NCBI RefSeq assembly: GCF_009791395.1
Contig: NZ_WSZK01000027.1
Coordinates: forward strand, 1-45,733
Length of the DNA stretch: 45,733 nucleotides
Origin: Halomarina oriensis
GTDB lineage: Archaea; Halobacteriota; Halobacteria; Halobacteriales; Haloarculaceae
Reading direction: 5' to 3'
This document shows, piece after piece, positions 39,386 to 45,733 of the stretch. The position numbers and the translations under genes were made by a program. Positions within the stretch are counted from its first letter, which is position 1. Each line of letters opens with the position of its first letter. The notes beneath the pieces are model-generated. The model ran no database searches, was not told the DNA's origin, and worked only from the letters and a program-made list of their open reading frames with translations.

Positions 39386-40480
39386 CTACAACTCGACGCG
39401 CTCGCCGGTCGCCACGGACTCGTAGACGGCCACCATCGTCCGCACGTCGGTGAGGCCGTCTTCGCCGTCCGGTTCGATACCCCCATCAGTGGCGACCTGG
39501 TGGGCGAAGTAGTCGAACTCCTCGCGTAGTTCGTCCGTCGCGGGGAGGGTGAGGTCGGCCGTCCCCGCGTCCGTCTCGACGGTGACCCGTCGCTCGTGGT
39601 CCGGTTGGAAGGCGTCCTCGATGCGGAGGCGGCCCTCGCTCCCGACCACGGAGAGCGTGGCGTTCGACTGCCCGGAGAAGTTGGCGGTGAACGACCCGGT
39701 GCAGTCGGGCCACTCGACGGTGAACGCGACGTGTTCGTCCGCGGCGCGGTACGCGCCGTCGTCGTCCCGGCGTGGGGTGCCGTCGAACGGGTCGTCGCCG
39801 CTCGTGAACCCCGAGACGGCGACGGGGTCCGTTCCGAGGAGGAACCGGGCGGTGTTGAGCGGGTAGACGCCGACGTCGAACAGCGCGCCGCCACCGGCGA
39901 GGGCCGGGTCGAGTCGCCACTGGTCCGGGCCCCGCGAGCCACCCATCACGTCGAAGGTGAAGTCGCCGTGGAACTGGACGACGTCGCCGACGAGGGGAGG
40001 GAGGTGCTCGCGCAGGCGGCGCATCGCCGGGTCGAGCTGCATCCGGTAGGCGACCATCAGCGGGACGCCGGCCGCGGCGCAGGCGTCGACGGTGGCCGCG
40101 GCGTTCGCCACGGTGTCGGCGATGGGCTTCTCGGTGCAGACGGCCTTCCCCAGGTCGGCGGCCGCGGCGACGTGCTCGCGGTGGAGGGCGTTGGGCGTGG
40201 CGACGTACACCGCGTCGTAGGCGTCGGCGGCCTCGCCGTCGGCGTAGGCGTCGTAGTCCACGACGTGCTCGACGCCGTGTTCGGCCGCGAGGTCGGTCAC
40301 GTCGTCGGGCGACCCGGTGACGAACACCGTCGGGTCGCAGTAGTCGGCGTCGGCGATGGCGGGGAGGGCAGCGTTGCGCGCGAACCCACCCATCCCGACG
40401 AGTGCGACGCGGAGTGTCGTCTCGACATCGGTATCCCAGTCACGTTCGCCGAACGCCTGCAGGTCGGCTCCGAGGTGCAT
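39386..40480 (-). CDS. Gfo/Idh/MocA oxidoreductase, D-xylose dehydrogenase-like
   Basis: The 364-residue NAD(P)-dependent oxidoreductase has a Rossmann domain opening RVALVGMGGFARNAALPAI (residues 24-42), VYVATPNALHREHVAAA and the conserved EKP motif in CTEKPIADTV. The middle FDVMGGSRGPDQWRLDPALAGGGALFDVGVYPLN carries the catalytic Lys-Asp/His region of this family. It resembles the haloarchaeal D-xylose 1-dehydrogenase in order of motifs and in its N-terminal extension, so xylose or a related sugar is a reasonable substrate guess. A TATA-like cctaaacc (minus strand, about 40503-40510) precedes the ATG by about 27 bp. Confidence 0.88.
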   Translation of the reverse strand: MHLGADLQAFGERDWDTDVETTLRVALVGMGGFARNAALPAIADADYCDPTVFVTGSPDDVTDLAAEHGVEHVVDYDAYADGEAADAYDAVYVATPNALHREHVAAAADLGKAVCTEKPIADTVANAAATVDACAAAGVPLMVAYRMQLDPAMRRLREHLPPLVGDVVQFHGDFTFDVMGGSRGPDQWRLDPALAGGGALFDVGVYPLNTARFLLGTDPVAVSGFTSGDDPFDGTPRRDDDGAYRAADEHVAFTVEWPDCTGSFTANFSGQSNATLSVVGSEGRLRIEDAFQPDHERRVTVETDAGTADLTLPATDELREEFDYFAHQVATDGGIEPDGEDGLTDVRTMVAVYESVATGERVEL

Positions 40481-40814
40481 GCCGACACCGAGGGCCAGGA
40501 GGGGTTTAGGTCGTTTCCCGACGCGAACCCCATCATGTTTATATGAGGACAGTCATACTGTCGTACGCCGGCAAACGACGCTTTTCTCGTCTACACCGGC
40601 AGAAAAATCGGCCGCCACCGCGATGCCGTCGGGTTTGGCCCGGAACCCGACGGCTATCCGCACTCGGGGAACGCTCCACTCGTCTCGCCGTCCGTCGCGT
40701 CTCGCTTCGCCACACGCCACCGAGCGGCCGCGCTGGGCCGTCAGGCCGACAGTCACCGAAGGTCCCGACGGCGCCGCCGCTCCGGCAGGCGTCCCGCCCG
40801 TCCGTGTGTGCCGT
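40481..40814. other. Intergenic region with palindrome and hairpin
   Basis: It holds the oxidoreductase promoter and a second AT-rich box (catgtttatatg, about 40534-40545). The 15-bp dyad GACAGT-cat-ACTGTC lies at 40548-40562. A perfect 11-bp stem (GCCGTCGGGTT at 40625-40635, AACCCGACGGC at 40644-40654) lies further on. Short open frames here have poor third-position G/C and are not supported as genes. Confidence 0.5.
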
Positions 40815-40946
40815 CTACTCCAGTTCCACCCCCGACCAGCGGTAGTGACACGTCTCGGGTCGCCGCCGGTTCCAGTAGACCGAGCGGACCGTCGGCGCGT
40901 CGTCGGGCACGTCCGCGCTCTTCTGGACCGACCTGTCGTCGGTCAC
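40815..40946 (-). CDS. Small 43-residue haloarchaeal protein (hypothetical)
   Basis: The GTG at 40946 opens 43 codons to TAG 40815-40817. The product starts VTDDRSVQKSADVPDDAPTV and ends RSVYWNRRRPETCHYRWSGV then ELE. Third codon positions are nearly all G or C, as in real genes here, and the frame stays open further upstream without an ATG, so the start is uncertain. The aromatic, Arg-rich C-terminal half looks like a small folded motif. No family recognised. It lies 101 bp past the aCPSF1 stop on the same strand. Confidence 0.45.
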   Translation of the reverse strand: MTDDRSVQKSADVPDDAPTVRSVYWNRRRPETCHYRWSGVELE

Positions 40947-41047
40947 CGCGAGGTCGCTCGTCGGTCGAACGAGTCCGGGCAGTCGATACGAGTCACAAGA
41001 GGAACGTCACGGTCACCGGGTTCCCGCCCGTCGGCCGCGTCGGCCTG

Positions 41048-42967
41048 TCAGCGGAACCGGAACGTCTCCAGGTTCTTCGGTGCGAACGTCCGCATGTTGA
41101 ACTCGTGGTAGAGCGCACTGGAGAGGTCCTGCACCGACGACTCGTCGCCGTGGACACAGAGCACCTTCTCGGGCCGGGGGTTCATCGTCCGGACGAAGTT
41201 CATCAGGCCCTGTCGGTCGGCGTGTCCGGAGAAGCCGTCGACGGTCTCGACGTCCATCTTCAACTGCAGCGTGTTCGAGCGCCCGCCGCGGCCGTTGATG
41301 GGAATCTCGTCCCAGCCGTTCTGGATTCGGCGGCCGAGCGTCCCCTGTGCCTGGTAGCCGACGAACACCATCCGCGATTTCTCGTCGGGGCCGATATGTT
41401 CGAGCCACGACATGATTGGGCCGCCGGTGACCATCCCGGACGTCGAGAGGATGATACACTGGTCGCCGTCGGCGACGTCCTGGCGTTCCTCCTCGCCGCC
41501 GTCGATGTGGTTGAACTGTTCGGAGAGGAACGGGTTGGCGTCCTCGTGGAAGATACGGTCACGCAGTTCGTCGCGGAGGTACTCGGGGTAGGTGGTGTGG
41601 ATGGCCGTCGCCTCCCAGATCATCCCGTCGAGGTGGACGGGCATCTCCGGAATCTTGCCCTTCCGCATCGCCTCCTCGAGGACGAGCATGATCTCCTGTG
41701 AGCGACCCACCGCGAACGCGGGGATGACGACCTTCCCGCCTTTGTCGTAGGTCTCGTTGATGACCTCGACGAGTTTGCGCTCGGAGTCCGCCTGGTCGGT
41801 CTGGAAGTCGTTGCGTCCGCCGTAGGTCGACTCCATCACGAGCGTCTCGACGCGCGGGAACTCGTTGACCGCGCCGTTGAACAGGCGCGTGTCGTCGTAG
41901 TGGATGTCACCGGAGAACGCGACGTTGTAGAGGCCGTCGCCGATGTGGAAGTGCGAGACGGCGCTCCCGAGGATGTGGCCCGCGTTGTGGAAGGTGAGTT
42001 TGATGTCCGGCGCGATGTCCGTGACGTCGCCGTACTCCAGCGGGATGGTGTGCTTGATGGCCTCGCGGACCATCTCGGACTCGTACGGTGGTGCGCGTCC
42101 CTCCTTGGCCGCGACGTCGAGGTAGTCGAGCGTCAGTAGCCCCATCAGGTCGCGTGTCGGCTCCGTACAGTAGATGGGGCCGTCGTAGCCGTACTTGAAC
42201 AGCAGCGGAATGAGCGCCGAGTGGTCGAGGTGGGCGTGCGTCAGGACGACGGCGTCGATGTTCTGTGCGCCGGCCCCGAGCGCCTCGGGCACTTGGAGGT
42301 ACGGCACCTCGCCCTCCGCGCCGGGCTTGTCCCCGCAGTCGATGAGGATGCGCGTCTCGGGCGTGTTGAGGACGAACGAGGCGCGACCGACCTCCCGGCA
42401 ACAGCCGAGGGTGGAGATGCGGACCCACTCGTCGTCGGACATCTCCTTGCGGTGGATCTGTCGCCCGACGCGTTCGAGGATGTCCCGGCGGTCCTCGCGT
42501 TCCTGCTTGAGGAAGTTGCGGACGTTCGACACCGTCGAGGACTCGATGGGCGGCGTGCGGACGACTTCGGGCGTCCAGCCGACCTTCTGGGTTATCTCCC
42601 GGAGGGTCGAGCCGTGACGGCCGATGACCATGCCGGGTTTCTGGGCCTCGATGACCACCTCGCCGGTGTCGGCGTGGAAGTCGAGGTCCGTGACGCCCGC
42701 CTCCTCGGGGATGACGCTCCGAATCTCCTTCTCGGCGTCGGTCGGTCGGGAGAGGACGTCCGGGTCGGGGCGGACGGTGATGCGCTTGCGGAGGCGGCCC
42801 GCGAGGGTCCGGATGAGGTCGCCGTTCTGCGCGAACTTCTTCGGGTCGCGCGTGTAGATGACCAGTTCCGGTCCCTCGTAACTCACGTCGGAGATGGAGA
42901 TGTCGTCGGGAACCTCGTCGGCTATCTGTGCTTTCAGGTCGTCGAGTTGCTTCTCTACCGTGCTCAT
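41048..42967 (-). CDS. Archaeal CPSF1-type transcription termination ribonuclease
   Basis: The 639-residue KH/metallo-beta-lactamase/beta-CASP ribonuclease aCPSF1 cuts RNA 3' ends and drives archaeal transcription termination. The N-terminal region (residues 1-140) carries two KH-type domains, the second with the VIGRHGSTLREI loop. The metallo-beta-lactamase motif 2 is THAHLDHSALIP, followed by GHILGSAVSHF and FSGDIHYDD. The beta-CASP motifs include ESTYGGRND, PAFAVGRSQE and VDGFSGHADRQGL. The C-terminal CVHGDESS holds the last His ligand. Length and motif order are standard, and no key residue is missing. Confidence 0.95.
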   Translation of the reverse strand: MSTVEKQLDDLKAQIADEVPDDISISDVSYEGPELVIYTRDPKKFAQNGDLIRTLAGRLRKRITVRPDPDVLSRPTDAEKEIRSVIPEEAGVTDLDFHADTGEVVIEAQKPGMVIGRHGSTLREITQKVGWTPEVVRTPPIESSTVSNVRNFLKQEREDRRDILERVGRQIHRKEMSDDEWVRISTLGCCREVGRASFVLNTPETRILIDCGDKPGAEGEVPYLQVPEALGAGAQNIDAVVLTHAHLDHSALIPLLFKYGYDGPIYCTEPTRDLMGLLTLDYLDVAAKEGRAPPYESEMVREAIKHTIPLEYGDVTDIAPDIKLTFHNAGHILGSAVSHFHIGDGLYNVAFSGDIHYDDTRLFNGAVNEFPRVETLVMESTYGGRNDFQTDQADSERKLVEVINETYDKGGKVVIPAFAVGRSQEIMLVLEEAMRKGKIPEMPVHLDGMIWEATAIHTTYPEYLRDELRDRIFHEDANPFLSEQFNHIDGGEEERQDVADGDQCIILSTSGMVTGGPIMSWLEHIGPDEKSRMVFVGYQAQGTLGRRIQNGWDEIPINGRGGRSNTLQLKMDVETVDGFSGHADRQGLMNFVRTMNPRPEKVLCVHGDESSVQDLSSALYHEFNMRTFAPKNLETFRFR

Positions 42968-43140
42968 AGCTGGCTCGGACGGGCGGGGTTCCGTGACGCG
43001 TGGCCGACAGACGAACCTCCGGAAGCCCGGAGCGTGGCCAGCGTCGGAACGAAGCAGTACGTCATGCTAGGGAGTCGTGACCGTGGAGACGGTCCGGAAA
43101 ACCCGCGTTATCTGGGGGTATACCTGCACGATTATAAAAG

Positions 43141-43178
43141 CCTTCGCAAAGCCGACGTGGTTCCGTCGCCTGCGAAGG
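43141..43178. promoter_or_regulatory. Dyad just upstream of a start codon
   Basis: CCTTCGCA (43141-43148) and TGCGAAGG (43171-43178) form a perfect 8-bp inverted repeat, ending two bases before the ATG at 43181. The TATA box attataaaa (43131-43139) predicts a transcription start near 43160, between the arms, so a protein-binding operator is more likely than an RNA hairpin. Confidence 0.5.
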
Positions 43179-43180
43179 GT

Positions 43181-43669
43181 ATGAACGTCACCCCCGAACG
43201 GGTCCGTGAGGAGTACGAATTCGTCCGTGACCGGCCGATAGCACCGCTCATCACCGAGGTCCGCGCCGAGTTGGGCGAGCTGTTCGGCACCGACGTCGCG
43301 GGCGTCTCGACCGAACGATACCGACAGGAAGTCGACGCCGTCTTCGCCGACGGGGACCGCGCGGTCAACGTCGCCGCGCTCGTCGCTATCCTCCGTGAGT
43401 TGGACGTGGAGGGCGACTATCCCGGCTTCGTCGTGGACGAGCAACTCGGACGGAAGCTCGCCGCGACCATCGCGGGCGGCGAACCGCTGACGACGCTCGC
43501 CGAGGCGACGTTCCACTACGCCGACGTCCACGTCCACGGTGACGAGTCGGAGGGTGCAGGCCTCGACGACCTGGACGCCGCGCTCGCGGCGGGGGTCCAG
43601 ACGCGCCTGCCGGGGTGGGAGTGGCAGGAGTCGGCGAGTCCGTTCGCGGTCGGACCGGACGCGGAGTGA
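43181..43669 (+). CDS. Haloarchaeal protein of unknown function
   Basis: The 162-residue acidic protein is largely helical (VREEYEFVRDRPIAPLITEVRAEL, residues 8-31). It then has VFADGDRAVNVAALVAILREL and a short C-terminal part rich in Glu, Trp and His (ADVHVHGDESEGAG). No membrane segment or catalytic motif is visible. An unusually strong TATA box (gattataaaag) lies about 45 bp upstream with a dyad between it and the start codon, so expression may be high and regulated. It is divergent from aCPSF1. Confidence 0.75.
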   Translation: MNVTPERVREEYEFVRDRPIAPLITEVRAELGELFGTDVAGVSTERYRQEVDAVFADGDRAVNVAALVAILRELDVEGDYPGFVVDEQLGRKLAATIAGGEPLTTLAEATFHYADVHVHGDESEGAGLDDLDAALAAGVQTRLPGWEWQESASPFAVGPDAE

Positions 43670-43733
43670 CGACGGCGGTGGTACGAAGTGCCGAAACCGA
43701 ACCGGGTTTCCCTCGGCGGGTCCCTCGCCCCGT

Positions 43734-44444
43734 ATGGACCGCCGTGCCTCCGTCGTCGCCGGGATACGCGACGTCGCCCCGTTCCTGTTGGGCATCGTCC
43801 CCTTCGGCCTCGTCGCCGGCGCGGCCGTCGTCGCGGCCGGCCTCCCGCCGGAGTTGGCCGTCGGTCTCTCGGTGCTCGTCTTCGCCGGTGCGTCGCAACT
43901 GGCGGCCATCGACCTGCTCGGGACGGGCGCGAACGCGGCCGTCGTCGTCCTCACCGTGCTGGTCATCAACCTGCGGATGATGATGTACTCGGCGTCGCTC
44001 GCACCGTACCTCGACGGCCTCTCGTTGCGCGAGCGCGTCCCGGTCGCCTACCTGCTGACCGACCAGGCGTTCGCGCTCTCGGTCACTCGCTTCGAGGCGG
44101 ACGACGTGGCTCGCCCGTGGTACTACCTCGGCGTCGCGGCCTCGGTGTGGGTCGTCTGGCAGACCTGTACCGTCGTCGGCGTCGTCGTCGGTGCGAGCGT
44201 CCCCGAGAGCGTCCCACTGGAGTTCGCCGTCCCGCTGACGTTCCTCGCGTTGCTCGTCCCCGCGACGAAGGGACGGGCGTCCGGCACGGCGGCACTGGTC
44301 GGCGGAACGGTGGCGCTCGTCCTCGCCACGGCCCCGTTCAACCTCGGGCTGGTCGTCGGGGCGCTGGCGGGCGTCCTCGCCGGTGTCGTCGCCGAGCACG
44401 TCGTCGGAACCGACCCGGAGACGAGAGGCGAGGACCGTGCGTGA
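43734..44444 (+). CDS. azlC: AzlC family branched-chain amino acid exporter, large subunit
   Basis: The 236-residue membrane protein matches AzlC (LivH-type branched-chain amino acid exporter family). It opens GIRDVAPFLLGIVPFGLVAGAAVVAAG (residues 10-36). The diagnostic LSVLVFAGASQLAAIDLLGTGA, NLRMMMYSASLAPYL and AYLLTDQAFALSV lie in the first half. About six or seven hydrophobic helices follow. It works with the AzlD subunit encoded directly downstream, whose start overlaps its stop by 8 bp. Export of leucine-type amino acids or analogues is the likely role. Confidence 0.93.
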   Translation: MDRRASVVAGIRDVAPFLLGIVPFGLVAGAAVVAAGLPPELAVGLSVLVFAGASQLAAIDLLGTGANAAVVVLTVLVINLRMMMYSASLAPYLDGLSLRERVPVAYLLTDQAFALSVTRFEADDVARPWYYLGVAASVWVVWQTCTVVGVVVGASVPESVPLEFAVPLTFLALLVPATKGRASGTAALVGGTVALVLATAPFNLGLVVGALAGVLAGVVAEHVVGTDPETRGEDRA

Positions 44445-44775
44445 GGCGTTGCTCTGGGCCGTCGTCCTCGTCGCCGGCGTCGGGACGTTCGCCGTCCGCT
44501 TCTCCTTCCTCGCGGTGTTCGAGCGCACGGGGAGCGTCCCGCCGCGACTCCAGCAGGCGCTGCGCTACGTCCCGCCCGCGGTGTTCGCCGCACTCGTCGT
44601 CCCGGCGCTCGTCTTCGGCGGCGAGGGGTCGGGGACGGCGGCGGTGACACCGTTGCGTATCGTCGCGGGAGCCGTCGCCGCGCTCGTCGCGTGGTACACC
44701 GAGTCGGTGCTGTGGACCATCTGCTCGGGTATCGTCGCGCTGGTCGTCCTCGAACTGCTGGTCGGCGTCGTCTGA
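44437..44775 (+). CDS. azlD: AzlD family small subunit of the amino acid exporter
   Basis: The 112-residue protein starts at GTG 44437, inside the end of azlC, giving translational coupling. It has four hydrophobic segments, opens VREALLWAVVLVAGVGTFAVRFSFL, and contains RLQQALRYVPPAVFAALVVPALVF, the AzlD signature. The short hydrophilic loops and length match the family. Together with AzlC it forms a two-component exporter in the membrane. Confidence 0.92.
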   Translation: MREALLWAVVLVAGVGTFAVRFSFLAVFERTGSVPPRLQQALRYVPPAVFAALVVPALVFGGEGSGTAAVTPLRIVAGAVAALVAWYTESVLWTICSGIVALVVLELLVGVV

Positions 44776-44780
44776 GGCGG

Positions 44781-45221
44781 TCAGTCGTCGTCCGGGCGCG
44801 AGTAGACGAGTCGATGGAGGTCCTCGCGGCCGCCTTCCGGGACGTCGACCGACTCCGGATACGCCTTGAAGCCACACGACTCGTAGAACGCGACGAGACC
44901 CTCCCGACAGAGCAGTGTGGGGTTCACGGCCGCGAGGTCGGGGTGCTCGACGACGCCGCGGAGCAACTGCTCGCCGTCGCCTTCGCCACGACGGTCCTCA
45001 GCGACAATCACGTCGAACACGTTCGCGTAGAACGTGTAGTCGGTGACGACCCGTGCGCTGGCGACGAGTTCGTCACCCTGGCGGACACCGACCGCGACCG
45101 GGGTGTTCGCCAGTGCGCGTTCGGTCTCCACGAGCGTGCGGTCGTCCCACCAGCCGTACTGCTGGTAGAGGGCGTGGACCGCCTCCGCGTCGTCCGCGGA
45201 GAGGTCGACGGTTTCGGGCAT
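44781..45221 (-). CDS. GNAT-family N-acetyltransferase
   Basis: The 146-residue protein has the GNAT fold. An N-terminal alpha/beta part (ADDAEAVHALYQQYGWWDDRTLVETERAL) is followed by strand VAVGVRQGDELVASARVVTDYTFYANVFDVIVAEDRRGEGDGEQLL. The acetyl-CoA-binding motif is RRGEGDG (R-x-x-G-x-G, residues 87-93 or close). The C-terminal CREGLVAFYESCGFKAYPESV is the usual substrate side. The acceptor is not known. The ATG at 45221 is used because it starts the domain. It converges on azlD with a 5-bp gap. Confidence 0.9.
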   Translation of the reverse strand: MPETVDLSADDAEAVHALYQQYGWWDDRTLVETERALANTPVAVGVRQGDELVASARVVTDYTFYANVFDVIVAEDRRGEGDGEQLLRGVVEHPDLAAVNPTLLCREGLVAFYESCGFKAYPESVDVPEGGREDLHRLVYSRPDDD

Positions 45222-45337
45222 GGCCCGAACGAGCGGCGAGTCGAACTTGGTGGTTCGGGTGGCGTGAGTCGTGGCCCCACGACGAACGTTCGCACCCCAC
45301 CGTCGAGTTTTTGTGAGCCTGCGTACTCCCACCGAGT

Positions 45338-45424
45338 ATGACCGACCGACACGCTCGGGTCGGCACGACGACCACCTCGCCGCCCTGTTCGGTCGCCCAG
45401 CCGCTCCCGCCGGGTGGCTCCTGA
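45338..45424 (+). CDS. Possible 28-residue microprotein
   Basis: The ATG at 45338 lies 28 bp after a T-rich box (gagtttttg, about 45304-45312), opens 28 codons with G/C-rich third positions, and ends with a TGA inside a hairpin. The peptide (MTDRHARVGTTTTSPP to PGGS) has no recognisable motif. It may equally be a short RNA. Confidence 0.3.
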   Translation: MTDRHARVGTTTTSPPCSVAQPLPPGGS

Positions 45425-45430
45425 GCCACC
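45413..45430. terminator. Palindromic hairpin with pyrimidine tail
   Basis: GGTGGCTC and GAGCCACC flank a two-base centre, followed by a C/T-rich stretch (ccccaccttctcaccc). It fits a terminator for a short transcript from 45335 or a boundary before proS. Confidence 0.45.
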
Positions 45431-45495
45431 GTTCCCCACCTTCTCACCCGACCGAAACGCACCGCGTTTAAGCGACCCGCAACAGACCACCACGT

Positions 45496-45733
45496 ATGAG
45501 CGACGAGACACAGGAACTCGGAATCACCGAGTCGAAGCAGCACAGCCCCGGCGAGTGGTACGCCGAAGTCGTCCGGAAGGCAGGCCTCGCCGACTACGCC
45601 CCGATGGGTGGGTTCATCGTGACTCGCCCCCGTGGGTACGCCCTCTGGGAGGGTCTCCAGGACCACCTCGACGGCTGGTTCAAGGAGACCGGCGTCCAGA
45701 ACGCCTACTTCCCCGTCCTCATCCCCGAGAGCT
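45496..45733 (+). CDS. proS: Proline--tRNA ligase (N-terminal part, truncated by the window)
   Basis: The first 79 codons of prolyl-tRNA synthetase, which charges tRNA-Pro. They read [45 protein letters not shown]. That is the start of the class II catalytic domain with motif-1-like [18 protein letters not shown] and [11 protein letters not shown]. The ATG at 45496 lies 27 bp after a gtttaag TATA element. The archaeal/eukaryotic-type arrangement (no editing insert in this part) fits the taxon. The rest lies beyond the window. Confidence 0.93.
   Translation, partial: MSDETQELGITESKQHSPGEWYAEVVRKAGLADYAPMGGFIVTRPRGYALWEGLQDHLDGWFKETGVQNAYFPVLIPES

Noticed and set aside
40553-40756. 67-codon minus-strand frame between the oxidoreductase and the small gene
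   Set aside because: Its third positions are mixed, it includes A/T-ending codons at the end, and a perfect hairpin runs through it.
1-45733. CRISPR arrays, transposases and integrases
   Set aside because: No regular direct-repeat array and no transposase or recombinase motif was seen in any frame.

Overview
The window is chromosomal DNA from a haloarchaeon (class Halobacteria). It is very GC-rich and its proteins are strongly acidic. Many genes have an AT-rich TATA element about 26-30 bp before the start codon and no leader, which is the usual leaderless haloarchaeal promoter. Archaeal hallmarks are TFE-alpha, aCPSF1, Trm56, RNase P protein 4, an archaeal SRP RNA, a PGF-CTERM-like protein tail and twin-arginine (Tat) lipoproteins. 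No rRNA, CRISPR array or intact transposase was seen.

Layout. 1-6.3 kb: cysteine synthase-like gene with a frame-broken 3' end, BtpA-family gene, a 29-residue cysteine-rich peptide, gamma carbonic anhydrase-like protein, tRNA-Arg(UCG), CoA-binding protein, small haloarchaeal proteins and the SRP (7S) RNA. 6.4-8.7 kb: lipoprotein, then an rnp4 / CRM-domain / MscS cluster. 9.0-12.9 kb: two GT4 glycosyltransferases separated by about 1.6 kb of AT-rich DNA. That insert holds a halocin C8-like cysteine-rich precursor, interrupted by an in-frame TAA after its Tat signal, and a small membrane protein that may give immunity. 13-18.3 kb: tandem LEA14-like protein, a frameshifted small gene, DUF2891, an AbrB-PhoU regulator and an ATP-NAD kinase-like protein. 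18.4-24.1 kb: a 38-residue membrane peptide, CinA N-domain protein flanked by inverted repeats, DUF5803 / DUF2110 / tfe operon, trm56, epimerase and a BsuPI-domain protein. 24.3-31.3 kb: lipid kinase-like protein, Tat-exported subtilase, and two paralogous P19-like iron-binding lipoproteins around a DUF7282-like protein, followed by a winged-helix / membrane-protein pair.

31.4-33.9 kb is a compact unit: carboxylesterase, HxlR/DUF24 regulator with a conserved N-terminal Cys, and a VOC dioxygenase-like / flavin reductase operon. The same dyad (core TGACATCGATGTCA) lies over the regulator's start codon and just upstream of the VOC promoter. I read this as a possible archaeal counterpart of the bacterial quinone/electrophile-response regulons. 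33.9-45.7 kb: BKACE enzyme with a small Cys protein, PAP2 phosphatase, DUF2797, a Gly/Met-rich protein, several small proteins, SRPBCC plus nitrilase-family hydrolase, xylose dehydrogenase-like oxidoreductase, aCPSF1 termination nuclease, AzlCD amino-acid exporter, a GNAT protein and the start of proS.

Three genes (the cysteine synthase 3' end, the gene at 14.4 kb and the halocin-like gene) carry frame breaks or a stop inside otherwise good coding sequence. They may be real pseudogenes or leftover assembly indels. The most novel candidates are the halocin-like islet and the HxlR-centred detoxification cluster.
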